Of a stretch of DNA of 64,000 nucleotides, positions 52,389 to 62,184 are shown piece after piece. The position numbers and the translations under genes are program-made. Below the pieces are notes generated by a model. The model made no database searches. It was not told the origin of the DNA and was given only the letters and a program-made list of their open reading frames with translations. The stretch lies in NCBI GenBank assembly GCA_017983515.1, contig JAGOBF010000001.1, forward strand, positions 183,192 through 247,191, written 5' to 3'. Position 1 is the first letter of the stretch. Every line of letters begins with the position of its first letter. This DNA is from Promineifilum sp. (GTDB taxonomy: Bacteria > Chloroflexota > Anaerolineae > Promineifilales > Promineifilaceae).

Positions 52389-52889
52389 TTATTTCGGGTT
52401 TTCCATATCCGGTATTGACCGCGTATACGTGCCCGGCTGGGTGGCTTGCGGCGTCGGGATGCCGTTCACCGGAATGTCCACCAGCAACATCTCCTTGGTA
52501 TACAGCGCGCTGGCGCGGTCATAGTAGCTCAACTCGTACTCATGCCCCAGCACAATGGCCTCGGTGGGGCAGGCATCCTCGCAATAGCCGCAGAAGATGC
52601 AGCGCAGCATGTTGATCTCGTAGACGCGGGCATAGCGTTCGCCGGGCGAATAGCGCTCGGTGTTGGTATTCTCGGCCGCTTCCACAAAGATCGCGTCGGC
52701 CGGGCAGGCAGCAGCGCACAACGAGCAGCCGATGCAGCGCTCCAGCCCGTTGTCGTAGCGTTTTAACTCATGGCGGCCCTTGAACCGCTCGCGCACCGGC
52801 CGCTCCACATCCGGGTACTGGATAGTCACCGGCGGGATGAACAAGTGCTTCAGCGTAGTGCCCATGCCTTTGAGAATCTCACCAATCAT
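52389..52889 (-). CDS. nuoI: NADH-quinone oxidoreductase subunit I
   Basis: 166 residues. Two 4Fe-4S ferredoxin motifs, [12 protein letters not shown] and [12 protein letters not shown], carry clusters N6a and N6b of the peripheral arm. A short N-terminal hydrophobic-amphipathic part docks to the membrane. Gap to nuoJ is 18 nt. Confidence 0.95.
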   Translation of the reverse strand: MIGEILKGMGTTLKHLFIPPVTIQYPDVERPVRERFKGRHELKRYDNGLERCIGCSLCAAACPADAIFVEAAENTNTERYSPGERYARVYEINMLRCIFCGYCEDACPTEAIVLGHEYELSYYDRASALYTKEMLLVDIPVNGIPTPQATQPGTYTRSIPDMENPK

Positions 52890-52975
52890 GCGTGGTCTCC
52901 TTGTCTGGCCGTATCAAATGGTTGGGGTGCGAGCCGATTGTCTCGACGCGTCCCCAGCCCGACACGCCGGCCAAA

Positions 52976-54079
52976 TCAGCCTGAAAAGAACAGTTTCACC
53001 GCATCGATTACCGGGCTTAGCGTCCCTTCCTCGGCCATGACGATGAGCACAGCCGTCACTATGAAATTGAGCACGGCGATGGGCAACAAGGCCTTCCAGC
53101 CGAAGCTCATTAGCTGATCATAGCGGAAGCGCGGCAGCGTGGCCCGAACCCAGATCATCACGAACAGGCTGGCGACGATCTTCAGGATAATGTAGACAAA
53201 CCCCAGCCACGGGAAGCGGTCGACAAACGGCCCACCGTAGCCGCCCAGAAAAAAGGTGGCGAAAATGGCGCTCAGCGAGATCATCTTCATGTACTCGGCC
53301 ATGAAGAACATGCCGAAGCGCATGCCGGCATACTCCACGTTGAACCCGGCCGACAGCTCCTGCTCGGCCTCCAGCAGGTCGAACGGCGCGCGCTGTAGCT
53401 CGGCCAGCGCGGCGATGTAGAACACCAGCGCCGCCAGCGGTTGGATGAAGACGAACCACACCGGCCGTTGGGCCTCGACGATCTGCCCCAGATCCATCGA
53501 GTCAGCCATCATGATCGGGATGAGCACGATGATGCCCAAAGCCAACTCGTAGCTGATCATCTGCGCCGAGGCGCGAATGCCGCCCAGCACCGAATACTTG
53601 CTGTTCGACGCCCACCCGGCCAGTACGACGCCGTAGACGCCGATAGACGTGACCGCCAGGATGAACAGCACGCCCACGTTGACCCCCGGCGCGACGGCGA
53701 AATAGGGCGTGAACGCCCACGGGCCGAGCCGGAAGGCGGGCGCCCAGGGGATGACGGCCAAAATCAGGATGGCCGGGATGACGGCCAGCATCGGGGCCAG
53801 ATTATAGATGACCTTATCAACCTTGGCCGGCGTCGGGTCTTCCTTGAAGAACAGCTTCACCGCGTCGGCCGCGGGCTGGAGGAAGCCGCCCAGCAGCCGC
53901 TTCTCGCCCCCCCGCCAGGGAAGCGGGATGTACCCCGCTCGATTGGGGCCGACGCGCGCCTGCAGCCGAGCCAGCACCTTGCGCTCCAGAAGCGTCGTGT
54001 AGGCAAAGCCGGTGATGACGGCGAAGCTGATGATGAAGCCGATGATCAAGGCGCGTATGGCGATTTGACCGGGAGTCAT
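52976..54079 (-). CDS. nuoH: NADH-quinone oxidoreductase subunit H
   Basis: 367 residues from ATG 54079 (AGGAAC site); 8-9 helices. ERKVLARLQARVGPNRAGYI and AELQRAPFDLLEAEQELSAG form the quinone-chamber acidic loops. Standard size for the family. Confidence 0.95.
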   Translation of the reverse strand: MTPGQIAIRALIIGFIISFAVITGFAYTTLLERKVLARLQARVGPNRAGYIPLPWRGGEKRLLGGFLQPAADAVKLFFKEDPTPAKVDKVIYNLAPMLAVIPAILILAVIPWAPAFRLGPWAFTPYFAVAPGVNVGVLFILAVTSIGVYGVVLAGWASNSKYSVLGGIRASAQMISYELALGIIVLIPIMMADSMDLGQIVEAQRPVWFVFIQPLAALVFYIAALAELQRAPFDLLEAEQELSAGFNVEYAGMRFGMFFMAEYMKMISLSAIFATFFLGGYGGPFVDRFPWLGFVYIILKIVASLFVMIWVRATLPRFRYDQLMSFGWKALLPIAVLNFIVTAVLIVMAEEGTLSPVIDAVKLFFSG

Positions 54080-54257
54080 AGGCTGTTCCTCAAAGATAAT
54101 GTCTTCGGATTCGATAATTAATAAGCGGTTACCCAGGCATCCTGCAGTTCGTAGCCAGCACCTTTCGTTGCTTTCTGGCAAGACGGTGCTTTAGCGCCAT
54201 CTCCAAACGCGGCGAAAGTCGCTGACCACGAACGAAGGCAGGGTGCTATTCATCTTC

Positions 54258-56858
54258 TTAATCGGCCGCCACCATCTCGAGTGCGTGCCGCCGGCTGACG
54301 ATGGCCGGCTCGAAGCCAACCGGCCGCGCGCCGGGTATGCCGGCCAGCAGCCCCAGGCCTGTCGGCACCGACGGGCTGACGACCGCCACCACGTCGTGGC
54401 TCTCGCCGCCCACAGTCACCGTCAACGGTTCGCCGTCGACGAAGTTGACCGCGTCCAGCGGATTCAGATGCAGCGCCGGCCGCGCCATGCGATCGGCCAG
54501 CAACTCGGTATGATTGATCAGCGTCCCCGCCGTATAGAGCATGGGGATACGCATGATGCGGAAGCCGCCGCCGTCGACGCCCAGCGGCACGTCGCCGGGC
54601 AGCTCGAAGCTCGCCGGTCGCGCCGACTCGGCCGCCGCCGGCCACTGAACGCCCAGTCCCTGCTCATTGTTATAGGCCGTGCCGCCGTAGTAGAAGTCCG
54701 TGGCGCCGATGATGGGCCACTGCGGCTCGACGTGGCCCAGAGCGCGATAGTCCAGCCCCTTATACTGGGGCACGGCCTTGGCGATCTCGTTGAAGACCAG
54801 CCCGGCCGCAAACGGCGGCTTGCCCAATCCCACGCGCTCGCCGATATGAGCCAGGATTTGCCAGTCGGGCCGGGCCTCGCCCATGGCGGCGATGGCCGGG
54901 AAATAATGCTGCACGCGCCGCTCGCCGTTGGTAAATGTGCCCTCGCGCTCGGCCCAGCTTTGCGCCGGCAGCACCACGTCGGCCAGCGCCGCCGTCTCGG
55001 TCAGGAACAACTCCTGCACCACCAGGAACGACAGCGCGCCACGGCCGTCCATCAGGCCGTCGCCCACCGGATCGGCCCCCAGCACGTAGAGCGCTTCCAC
55101 GCGGCCATCGGCCGCTCCGGCGTAGATGTCGGCCGCGTCGCGCCCGGCCGTCGTCGCTGCATAGCCGGGGCCAAACGCTGGATGGATGCCCATGTCCCAC
55201 GCGCCTTGCGTGTTGGCGTGGGCCCAAACGGGCACGAGGCCGTTGTTCATCATGCCCGCATGCATCGAGGTGGGCACAGCGTCCTCGGCCGAATCGACCG
55301 GCGCGCCCTTCAGTAACAGCAGGTTGCCCAGCAATCGGGCCAGCGTGTCGGTCTCGTCGTAGCTCAACCCTTCGGCCCCATAGAAGATGACCAGATTGGC
55401 GGCATCGCGCAGCATGGCCGACACGGCCGCCGGGCTGCCGGGGACGGCATTGGCGTCGTTCAATTCCAGCAGATCGCGCACGGCCGGCAGCGCGCCGCCC
55501 GGCAAATAGTGCAACAGATGGCTGGCGAACTTGTCCAGCCGGGTCGGCCGGGCATTGAGCACGACCAGCGCCGCGCCGCGCTCGGTGGCCTGCTTCACGC
55601 GCAGCCACCACACCGGCGCTTCTTCGTGCAGATCGGCGGCCACCACTACGATAGCGTCGCCCGCCTTCAGGTCCTTCAGGTTGCTCTCGCGGCTCAGGCC
55701 CACCTGGGCCACCACGTCGCCGCCGGCCATTCGCCGGTCGGCCAGGTCGATGTTGCCGCTGCCCAGCCCCTGCCGGAACAGGCGTTGGAACAGGAAATAA
55801 TCCTCGTTGCTCAGTCGCTCGCCGGCAATGCCCGCCACGTGGGCCTGATGCTGTTGCAGCTTGCCGGCCACAAAATCGAGCGCGTCGTCCCACGATACCG
55901 GCTCCAGACGGCCGTCGCGACGCACCAGGGGCTGCGTCAGCCGGTCGGGCGCGTCGGCGAAGTGGTGGACGAAGCGCCCCTTGTCGCAGATCCAGATCTC
56001 GTTGACGGCCTCGTTCTGCCGGGGCATGATGCGCTTGATGACGCGCCGCCCGCCCGAGGCTGCCTCGCGCCGGGTGCTCATCGTCGTGTTGCAGCCGACG
56101 GGGCAATGGGGACAAATGCTCGCCACCGGGTTTAACTCCCACGGCCGGGCCTCGAAACGGAAGTCCGAGGTGGTCAGCGCCCCCACCGGGCAAATGTCGG
56201 TCGTGTTGCCGCTCCAGTAGCTATCGAAGCCCGGTTCGGTAAAGGTGACGATCTCCAGGCGACGTCCGCGATTGTGAAAATGGATGACCGGGTCATCGAC
56301 GAGCTCGGCCTGGAAGCGGGTGCAGCGGGCGCACTGGATGCAGCGCTCGCGGTCCAGGACAATGAGATCGCCCAGCGGCACGCGCTTGGCCAGCCTCATC
56401 TTGTCGCGGAAGTCGATGCGCGCTTCGTCGCGCCCATAAGCCATCGTCAGATTCTGCAACGGACACTCGCCGCCCTTGTCGCAAATGGGGCAGTCGAGCG
56501 GGTGGCTGGTCAGGATGAACTCGATAACGTCCTTGCGAGCGTCTTCGACCGGTATGGTCTGCGTGCGCACAACCATGCCTTCGGCGACGACCACGGTGCA
56601 GCTGGTCTGCAAGCCCTTGCCGAAGTTCAGCTTCACGGAACCGTCGGCGTTGAGCACTTTCTGCCCCGTGGCCCGGTCGACGACCGGCAAGCCGATCTCC
56701 ACCAGACACATGCGGCACATGCCCACCGGATTCAGCTTGGGATGGTAGCAGAACACGGGGATATCGATATCGATTTTCTTAGCGGCATCGACGACCAGCA
56801 TTCCCTTGGGGACGGAGGTCTCAACGCCGTCAATGGTCAAGGTCACCATGTCACTCAT
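54258..56858 (-). CDS. nuoG: NADH-quinone oxidoreductase subunit G
   Basis: 866 residues. N-terminal 2Fe-2S domain (CYHPKLNPVGMCRMCLVEIG), then HPLDCPICDKGGECPLQ, CIQCARCTRFQ with CPVGALTT, and the extra N7-type set CPHCPVGC ... WICDKGRF, and a molybdopterin-oxidoreductase-like C-domain without Mo. The extra cluster set is found only in some bacterial NuoG. Electrons pass along this chain from NuoE/NuoF to the quinone arm. Gap to nuoF is 55 nt. Confidence 0.95.
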   Translation of the reverse strand: MSDMVTLTIDGVETSVPKGMLVVDAAKKIDIDIPVFCYHPKLNPVGMCRMCLVEIGLPVVDRATGQKVLNADGSVKLNFGKGLQTSCTVVVAEGMVVRTQTIPVEDARKDVIEFILTSHPLDCPICDKGGECPLQNLTMAYGRDEARIDFRDKMRLAKRVPLGDLIVLDRERCIQCARCTRFQAELVDDPVIHFHNRGRRLEIVTFTEPGFDSYWSGNTTDICPVGALTTSDFRFEARPWELNPVASICPHCPVGCNTTMSTRREAASGGRRVIKRIMPRQNEAVNEIWICDKGRFVHHFADAPDRLTQPLVRRDGRLEPVSWDDALDFVAGKLQQHQAHVAGIAGERLSNEDYFLFQRLFRQGLGSGNIDLADRRMAGGDVVAQVGLSRESNLKDLKAGDAIVVVAADLHEEAPVWWLRVKQATERGAALVVLNARPTRLDKFASHLLHYLPGGALPAVRDLLELNDANAVPGSPAAVSAMLRDAANLVIFYGAEGLSYDETDTLARLLGNLLLLKGAPVDSAEDAVPTSMHAGMMNNGLVPVWAHANTQGAWDMGIHPAFGPGYAATTAGRDAADIYAGAADGRVEALYVLGADPVGDGLMDGRGALSFLVVQELFLTETAALADVVLPAQSWAEREGTFTNGERRVQHYFPAIAAMGEARPDWQILAHIGERVGLGKPPFAAGLVFNEIAKAVPQYKGLDYRALGHVEPQWPIIGATDFYYGGTAYNNEQGLGVQWPAAAESARPASFELPGDVPLGVDGGGFRIMRIPMLYTAGTLINHTELLADRMARPALHLNPLDAVNFVDGEPLTVTVGGESHDVVAVVSPSVPTGLGLLAGIPGARPVGFEPAIVSRRHALEMVAAD

Positions 56859-56913
56859 ATGGTCACTCTCTCAAATCCTTGTTCTAGTCACTCATTGCGC
56901 CAGACTCGCTCGC

Positions 56914-58194
56914 TTAGCGCGTCGCCACCGTCGCGCCCTTCTTCACTTGTCCATTTGCCCCGGCCGCCACCTTCGCCTTGTACTCCGGCAGGAAATGGCG
57001 CAGCGACGAAAGCACGGGGTTCGCGGCGAACTCGCCCAAGGCGCACAGAACCCGGCCGGGCATGTTTCCGGCCACATCTTCCAGCAATTTGATGTCGGCC
57101 TCGGTGCCGCCGCCGTGGTAGACGCGCTCCAGAATCTTTTCCAGCCAATAAGTTCCCTCGCGGCAGGGCGTACACTTGCCGCATGACTCATGGCGGAAGA
57201 AGTGGGTCATCTTCAGGTTGGCCCAGACCATGTCGGTCGTCTCGTCCATCACGATGAGTGAGGCCGATCCCATAACCGAATGGTAATCCGTCAGACCTTC
57301 GTAGCTGCACGCTGCGTCGAGCGCATCCTCGGTGATGATGGGGCCGGAGCCGCCGCTGGGCAACATGGCTTTGAACGCCTTGCCGTCCTTCACCCCGCCG
57401 GCCAACTCCAGCAGTTGGCGATAAGTCGTGCCCAGAGGCACCTCATAGTTACCGGGGTTGGTGACGTGGCCGCTGAGGCAGACGATCTTCATGCCCGGGC
57501 TTTCGGGTGTGCCCATGCTCTTGAACCAGTCCGGGCCATTGACCAGAATGGCCGGCACGTTGGCCAGCGTCTCGGTGTTGTTGACGACGGTCGGCTTGCG
57601 ATAGAGGCCCTCGACGGCCGGGAAGGGCGGCTTCGACCACGGCTGCCCCAGATTGCCGGCCAGGGACTCGATCAGTGCCGTCTCCTCGCCGCAGATGTAG
57701 GCTCCCGCGCCGTAGTGGGTGTAGAACTCGACCGAGAACTTGCTGCCCAGAATATTGTCGCCGATGATGCCCGCCCTTCGGCACTCGAGCAGCGCCTCTT
57801 CAAAGGCATAGGCGGCATCCATGAACTCGCCGCGCAGGTAATTGAAGACCAGGTGGGAGTTGACGGCATAGGCGGCGATGAGCGCGCCTTCGATCACCTG
57901 ATGCGGGTTGTGCTCGATCAGCTCCCGATCCTTGAATGTGCCCGTCTCCGACTCATCGGTGTTGATCAGCACGTAAGTATCCGTCGCATTCTTGGGGATG
58001 AAGCTCCACTTCGCGCCGGTGGGGAAGCCCGCTCCCCCGCGCCCGCGCAAGTTCGCCGCCTTCATCAAGTCAATGACCTCGCCGGGCGTCATCGACAGGG
58101 CCTTCTTTAGCCCCTCATAGCCGCCGTGTTGGCGGTAGACATCCAGCTTGTGCAGATCGGGTATATCGCGATGTCGTAGCAATACGTAGGCCAT
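56914..58194 (-). CDS. nuoF: NADH-quinone oxidoreductase subunit F
   Basis: 426 residues from ATG 58194. NADH-binding GRGGAGFPTGAKWSFIPKN, FMN-binding GAGAYICGEETALIESLAGN, SLBB domain, and N3 cluster CGKCTPCREG are all present. Accepts hydride from NADH. Gap to nuoE is 37 nt. Confidence 0.95.
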   Translation of the reverse strand: MAYVLLRHRDIPDLHKLDVYRQHGGYEGLKKALSMTPGEVIDLMKAANLRGRGGAGFPTGAKWSFIPKNATDTYVLINTDESETGTFKDRELIEHNPHQVIEGALIAAYAVNSHLVFNYLRGEFMDAAYAFEEALLECRRAGIIGDNILGSKFSVEFYTHYGAGAYICGEETALIESLAGNLGQPWSKPPFPAVEGLYRKPTVVNNTETLANVPAILVNGPDWFKSMGTPESPGMKIVCLSGHVTNPGNYEVPLGTTYRQLLELAGGVKDGKAFKAMLPSGGSGPIITEDALDAACSYEGLTDYHSVMGSASLIVMDETTDMVWANLKMTHFFRHESCGKCTPCREGTYWLEKILERVYHGGGTEADIKLLEDVAGNMPGRVLCALGEFAANPVLSSLRHFLPEYKAKVAAGANGQVKKGATVATR

Positions 58195-58231
58195 ATCTCT
58201 CACCATACCGCCGGTTCCTTAACCGGCGATC

Positions 58232-58765
58232 CTAATCCATACTTGTGTAGCCGATGATCCGCTCCACCACAGACGGCTCAGTATCTCCCGCGGCTGCCTT
58301 GGCCCGCAGATCGGTCAGCAAGCCCTCGAACTTCGTCTCATCCAGGTTCTCGTAGAACTTCAGGTTACACTGGAGCATCGGCGCGCGGTCACAAGCCCCC
58401 AGGCACATGACCGTCTTAAGCGTGAACAGGCCGTCGTTGGTCGTGCCCTCCACGGGAATGTCCAGCTTGCGCGAGGCCATCTCGACGAATTCATCCGCCC
58501 CCCGCAGGGCACAAGCCAGGTCGTTGCAGATCTCCAGCACATACTTGCCAGTCGGCTCTTCGTAGAACAGCGAGTAGAAACCGGCCAGCGACAGGATGTG
58601 GGTCGGGTCCAGATCAAGGATGTCGGCCACCTCGCGCATGGCCGCGTCGCTCATGTAGCCGTACTCGTTCTGGGCCAGATGCATCAAGTGCAGTACGGCC
58701 GATTTCTTCTGCGGAAAACGGGCCAACAAGGCGTCGATTTCGTCAGCATATTTGTCTCGTAACAC
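58232..58765 (-). CDS. nuoE: NADH-quinone oxidoreductase subunit E
   Basis: 177 residues from a GTG at 58765 (GGAG site). Thioredoxin-like fold with a [2Fe-2S] cluster at CNDLAC and CLGACDRAP. Functions with NuoF and NuoG in NADH oxidation. Confidence 0.93.
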   Translation of the reverse strand: MLRDKYADEIDALLARFPQKKSAVLHLMHLAQNEYGYMSDAAMREVADILDLDPTHILSLAGFYSLFYEEPTGKYVLEICNDLACALRGADEFVEMASRKLDIPVEGTTNDGLFTLKTVMCLGACDRAPMLQCNLKFYENLDETKFEGLLTDLRAKAAAGDTEPSVVERIIGYTSMD

Positions 58766-58830
58766 AATTTACTCCAGAGGATTAATCCGCAGCGTTAGCA
58801 GAGTGGGCCGATCAACGTCCTGAAAATCCT

Positions 58831-58850
58831 CTTAATCTCCGAATCTGTGG
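58831..58850. repeat. dispersed repeat, CTTAATCTCCGAATCTGTGG
   Basis: Member of the AATCTGTG family in the nuoD-nuoE gap. Confidence 0.55.
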
Positions 58851-58861
58851 GCGACACTCTC

Positions 58862-60136
58862 TTATCTATCGATCTCACCCAGCACGATGTCGATGGAGCC
58901 GATGACGGCCACCAGATCGGCTATGAAGCTGTTGTTAGACATCAGCGGCAATGCCGCCAGATTGATATAGGACGGCCCGCGAAAATGGACGCGAGCCGGT
59001 TTGCTCGTGCCGTTGCCCCGCAGATAACAGCCGATCTCGCCGCGCGGCGATTCGATTACCTGATAGACGTAGCCTTCCGGCGCGGTAAAGCCGGCCGTCC
59101 ACAGCTTGAAGTGGTGGATGACCGCTTCCATGCTGCGGCCGAGGTCGGCCCGCGGCGGCGGCACGACCTTGTGGTCGTCGATATTAACCGGGCCGGGCTT
59201 CAGCCGATCGAGGCCCTGGCGGATGAGGCGCAGGCATTCGCGCATCTCGCGCATCCGGCAGCGGTAGCGAGCGTAGACATCGCCCTCTTGCTCCACCGGC
59301 ACCTCGAAATCGTAGGTCTCGTAGCCGCAATAAGGCATATCGCGGCGATTGTCCCAGTCGATGCCGGAGGCGCGCAAGATGGGGCCAGACAGCCCCCAGG
59401 CGATGGCCTGGTCGCCGGAGATGACGCCGACGCCCTTGGTGCGCTCCAGGAAGATGGGATTCTTGTCCAGCAGGGCTTCGTAGTCGGCGATCTTGGCCGG
59501 CATGAAGTCAAGCAGTTTGCGCACTGCCGGCTCGAATTCTTCGGGCACGTCGCGCCATAGACCGCCCGGCCGGAAATAGCTGACCATCATGCGCTGCCCG
59601 GCCACCATCTCGAAGATGTCGAGAATGTATTCGCGCTCGCGGAAGCAGTAGAGGAAGACCGACATGGCCGCCAGGTCGAGCGCCGACGTGCCCAGCCACA
59701 CCAGATGGCTGGCCAGACGCGACAATTCGGCCAGGATGAGGCGAAGCGTCTCTGCGCGCGGGGTGATCTCGACGCCCAGCAACTTCTCAACGGCCATAAT
59801 GTAGACCATGTTGTTGGTCATGGGTGTCAGGTAGTCCATCCGGTCGGTCATGACCAGGGCCTTGGTAAAGGTCTTGGACTCCATGTTCTTTTCGATGCCG
59901 GTATGAAGAAAACCGATGTCGGGCGCCAGATTGACGACCGTTTCCCCGTCCAGCTCGACCAGCACGCGTAAGACGCCGTGGGTGCTGGGGTGCTGCGGCC
60001 CCATACTGAGCAGCATGTGCTCTTCGGCGTCGGCGATCTGCATCCCCGTGCCGACCTTGGCACGCAGCTCTTCGACGCTGAGTTCCTGTATGCTGTCGCT
60101 TGCTTGCGGAATCATAAATCCCATATCGAACTCCAA
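58862..60136 (-). CDS. nuoD: NADH-quinone oxidoreductase subunit D
   Basis: 424 residues. GPQHPSTHGVLRVLVELDGE and HTGIEKNMESKTFTKALVMT are the 49-kDa family motifs near the quinone-binding cavity. Standard length. The upstream gap to nuoC holds repeat words. Confidence 0.95.
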   Translation of the reverse strand: MEFDMGFMIPQASDSIQELSVEELRAKVGTGMQIADAEEHMLLSMGPQHPSTHGVLRVLVELDGETVVNLAPDIGFLHTGIEKNMESKTFTKALVMTDRMDYLTPMTNNMVYIMAVEKLLGVEITPRAETLRLILAELSRLASHLVWLGTSALDLAAMSVFLYCFREREYILDIFEMVAGQRMMVSYFRPGGLWRDVPEEFEPAVRKLLDFMPAKIADYEALLDKNPIFLERTKGVGVISGDQAIAWGLSGPILRASGIDWDNRRDMPYCGYETYDFEVPVEQEGDVYARYRCRMREMRECLRLIRQGLDRLKPGPVNIDDHKVVPPPRADLGRSMEAVIHHFKLWTAGFTAPEGYVYQVIESPRGEIGCYLRGNGTSKPARVHFRGPSYINLAALPLMSNNSFIADLVAVIGSIDIVLGEIDR

Positions 60137-60160
60137 ATCAGAAATTAGGAATCACGAATC
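60131..60160. repeat. dispersed repeat between nuoC and nuoD
   Basis: AATCAGAAATTAGGAATCAC followed by GAATCAG; the family also appears at 60745-60800. Confidence 0.55.
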
Positions 60161-60206
60161 AGGCCTGTCGCACAAGGTGCTTTCACTCCCAATTCGTAAC
60201 GCTTAA

Positions 60207-60728
60207 TTATTCTTTGGCATACGGCTTCTTGGCGTCGATCTCCTGCCAGTTGAAGGAGAACTGCACCTCTTCGTAGCCCAGCGGATAATCCTTGCGCAGC
60301 GGGTGGCCTTGCCAGTCTTCGGGCAAGAACAGCCGCCGCAGGCTGCCGTTGCCGGCAAAACGCACGCCCATCAAGTCCCACACCTCCATCTCCAGCCAGG
60401 TGGCGACGGGCCACACATCCGCCATGGTGGGCGGGCCCTCGTCGGGGTCTTCGACCGCGACGCGCAGCCGCAGCCGGTGCTTGTTGGGCATAGACAGGAG
60501 ATGATAGCTGACGGCGAAGCGCGGGTAGTCGGGCAGATAGTCGTCGGCCACAATGTCGGACAGGAAGTTGTAGCGCAGATCCGGGTCGTCGCGCAGCAGC
60601 CGGCAGGCGTCGACGATCTTGTCCCGGCGGATGTAGATCGTGCGCTCGCCGCCAAAGTCGCCCGTGCTCTCCACGGCCTCGCCCAGCGCCGCCCGCAATT
60701 TGTCGGTTACCATGTCGTCGCGTGTCAT
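60207..60728 (-). CDS. nuoC: NADH-quinone oxidoreductase subunit C
   Basis: 173 residues from ATG 60728 (AGGAG site). The 30-kDa subunit motif WLEMEVWDLMGVRFAGNGSL and the following RLFLPEDWQGHPLRKDYPLG are clear. The GNG is where many relatives have GHP. It is not fused to nuoD, unlike in some proteobacteria. Confidence 0.95.
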   Translation of the reverse strand: MTRDDMVTDKLRAALGEAVESTGDFGGERTIYIRRDKIVDACRLLRDDPDLRYNFLSDIVADDYLPDYPRFAVSYHLLSMPNKHRLRLRVAVEDPDEGPPTMADVWPVATWLEMEVWDLMGVRFAGNGSLRRLFLPEDWQGHPLRKDYPLGYEEVQFSFNWQEIDAKKPYAKE

Positions 60729-60744
60729 ACGAAACTCCTGATCC

Positions 60745-60800
60745 AGCAGGAATTGCGAATTAGGAATGGAGAACCCGGATCGCAATTCCTCATGCCTGAT
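60745..60800. repeat. dispersed repeat between nuoB and nuoC
   Basis: GGAATTGCGAATTAGGAATG and CGCAATTCCTCATGCCTG give a partly inverted arrangement in the gap. Confidence 0.6.
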
Positions 60801-60806
60801 TCTCTG

Positions 60807-61289
60807 CTAGGCCCAGTCCGTGATCTTGTCGTTGCGAATCTTCTCGTGCAGGGTCATGATGCCGTCGAGCAGCGCTTCGGGGCGCGGCGGGCAGCCGGCC
60901 ACGTAGACATCGACCGGCACGATCTCGTCCACACCCTGGACAATAGCATAATTATTGAAGACGCCGCCGCACGAGGCGCAATCGCCCATGGCGATGACCC
61001 ACTTGGGGTAGGGCATCTGATCGTAGAGGCGGCGAATGACCGGGGCCATCTTGCGCGAGACGCGCCCGGCCACGATCATCAGATCCGACTGGCGCGGCGA
61101 CGGCCGGTTCAGCTCCATGCCGAAGCGCGACGCATCATAGTGGGCAGCCTGGGTCGACATCATTTCGATGGCGCAGCAGGCCAGGCCGAACAGCAACGGC
61201 CACATGGCGTTGGTGCGGCCCCAATTGACCACGTCTTCCAGGCGATAGGTGACCACACCCAGATTGCCGAGTTTTTCTTCTACTCCCAT
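60807..61289 (-). CDS. nuoB: NADH-quinone oxidoreductase subunit B
   Basis: 160 residues from ATG 61289, which lies 10 nt inside nuoA. Four N2 cluster ligands: the tandem pair in LACCAIEMM, and the Cys of GDCASCGG and VAGCPPRPE. Confidence 0.95.
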   Translation of the reverse strand: MGVEEKLGNLGVVTYRLEDVVNWGRTNAMWPLLFGLACCAIEMMSTQAAHYDASRFGMELNRPSPRQSDLMIVAGRVSRKMAPVIRRLYDQMPYPKWVIAMGDCASCGGVFNNYAIVQGVDEIVPVDVYVAGCPPRPEALLDGIMTLHEKIRNDKITDWA

Positions 61290-61645
61290 TCCAGGACTCC
61301 TTTCTTCCAGACCCACAGGTCGCCGACGATGAACATGACCATGAAAATGAGCATGGCCGCCAGCCCGAAGTAGCCGAGGTTGCGAAACGTGACCGCCCAC
61401 GGCACGAGCAGGATGATGTCGACATCGAAGAGGATAAATAACACAGCGATGCGATAGAACTTGATCGGCAGGCGGCGCTGGGCCTCGCCGATGGGTGTCA
61501 TGCCCGACTCATAAGGCGCCAGCGCGCGGTTGCCCAGCCGCTTCGGCCCCAGGTTCACCGACAGGATGGGCAGCAGCAGCGCAAAGAACAGGGCCACGCC
61601 GAGCAAAACGGCGATGGGCAGGAAATCGATGAGTGTTTGTTCCAT
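61280..61645 (-). CDS. nuoA: NADH-quinone oxidoreductase subunit A
   Basis: 121 residues, three membrane helices. [20 protein letters not shown] is the family signature. First gene of the complex I run; a weak promoter (TTGGCG, 18 nt, TATGAT on the minus strand) may lie in 61700-61730. Confidence 0.93.
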   Translation of the reverse strand: MEQTLIDFLPIAVLLGVALFFALLLPILSVNLGPKRLGNRALAPYESGMTPIGEAQRRLPIKFYRIAVLFILFDVDIILLVPWAVTFRNLGYFGLAAMLIFMVMFIVGDLWVWKKGVLEWE

Positions 61646-61748
61646 AAATCGCGCTCTGTGGTTCCGTGTAAGATTGCCAAACGTATGGCCGACCAACCTG
61701 ATGAAATCATAATCTCACCCGGCCGGATGCGCCAATAAATACAATATT

Positions 61749-61773
61749 AAGGGAGAAGCAGGACTTCTCCCTT
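61749..61773. repeat. perfect 10-bp hairpin upstream of nuoA
   Basis: AAGGGAGAAG/CTTCTCCCTT with a 5-nt loop, in the divergent gap between nuoA and the toxin-antitoxin pair. No T-run follows on either side. Confidence 0.6.
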
Positions 61774-61846
61774 GATGTGAATTCTATCACAAGTAGGGAG
61801 CAGACCAAAAAAGGCATTTTAATCGCGGTTCAACATTCGTGAGTAT

Positions 61847-61919
61847 TCAAGGGGTTTCCTTGACCTCGCCAACGCTCCTTGACAGCCAAAAACTCCTTGA
61901 ATTATAATGTATCAAGGAG
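61847..61919 (+). promoter_or_regulatory. operator/promoter of the AbrB-PIN pair
   Basis: TTGACA (61879-61884), 18-nt spacer and TATAAT (61903-61908). CTCCTTGA half-sites at 61875 and 61893, mirrored by TCAAGGAG at 61912-61919, flank and cover both promoter boxes; TCAAGG/CCTTGA lies at 61847-61863. The distal arm includes the ribosome-binding AAGGAG. This is the pattern of an autoregulated antitoxin operator. Confidence 0.8.
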
Positions 61920-61927
61920 AAAATGTT

Positions 61928-62182
61928 ATGGGAATACGAGCCACGATAACGGGCAAAAATCAGATCACCATTCCCGCGGCAATCGTCCGCGAACTGCAAT
62001 TGGAGCCGGGAATGCAGTTGGAGTTTGAAATAGGGGAAGAGCGGTCAGTCACCATGCACCCGGTCTTGTCACGCGGGGAATTAGCTCGTCAGATTCAGGG
62101 TAAATGGAAACATCTCTTTCCGCCAGACTCTGATCCGATCGGTGATCTCATTCGGCAGCGAATTGAAGAGGATTTTGATTAA
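61928..62182 (+). CDS. AbrB/MazE-type antitoxin
   Basis: 84 residues from ATG 61928. The swapped-hairpin DNA-binding fold is shown by MGIRATITGKNQITIPAAIV (about 1-20) and LEPGMQLEFEIG. The C-terminal tail (IGDLIRQRIEEDFD) would contact the PIN toxin. Ends 2 nt before the toxin gene, as in VapBC pairs. Confidence 0.85.
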   Translation: MGIRATITGKNQITIPAAIVRELQLEPGMQLEFEIGEERSVTMHPVLSRGELARQIQGKWKHLFPPDSDPIGDLIRQRIEEDFD

Positions 62183-62184
62183 AG

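Noticed and set aside
61749-61773. Hairpin as nuoA or toxin-antitoxin terminator
   Set aside because: No T-run on either strand and no gene ends there.
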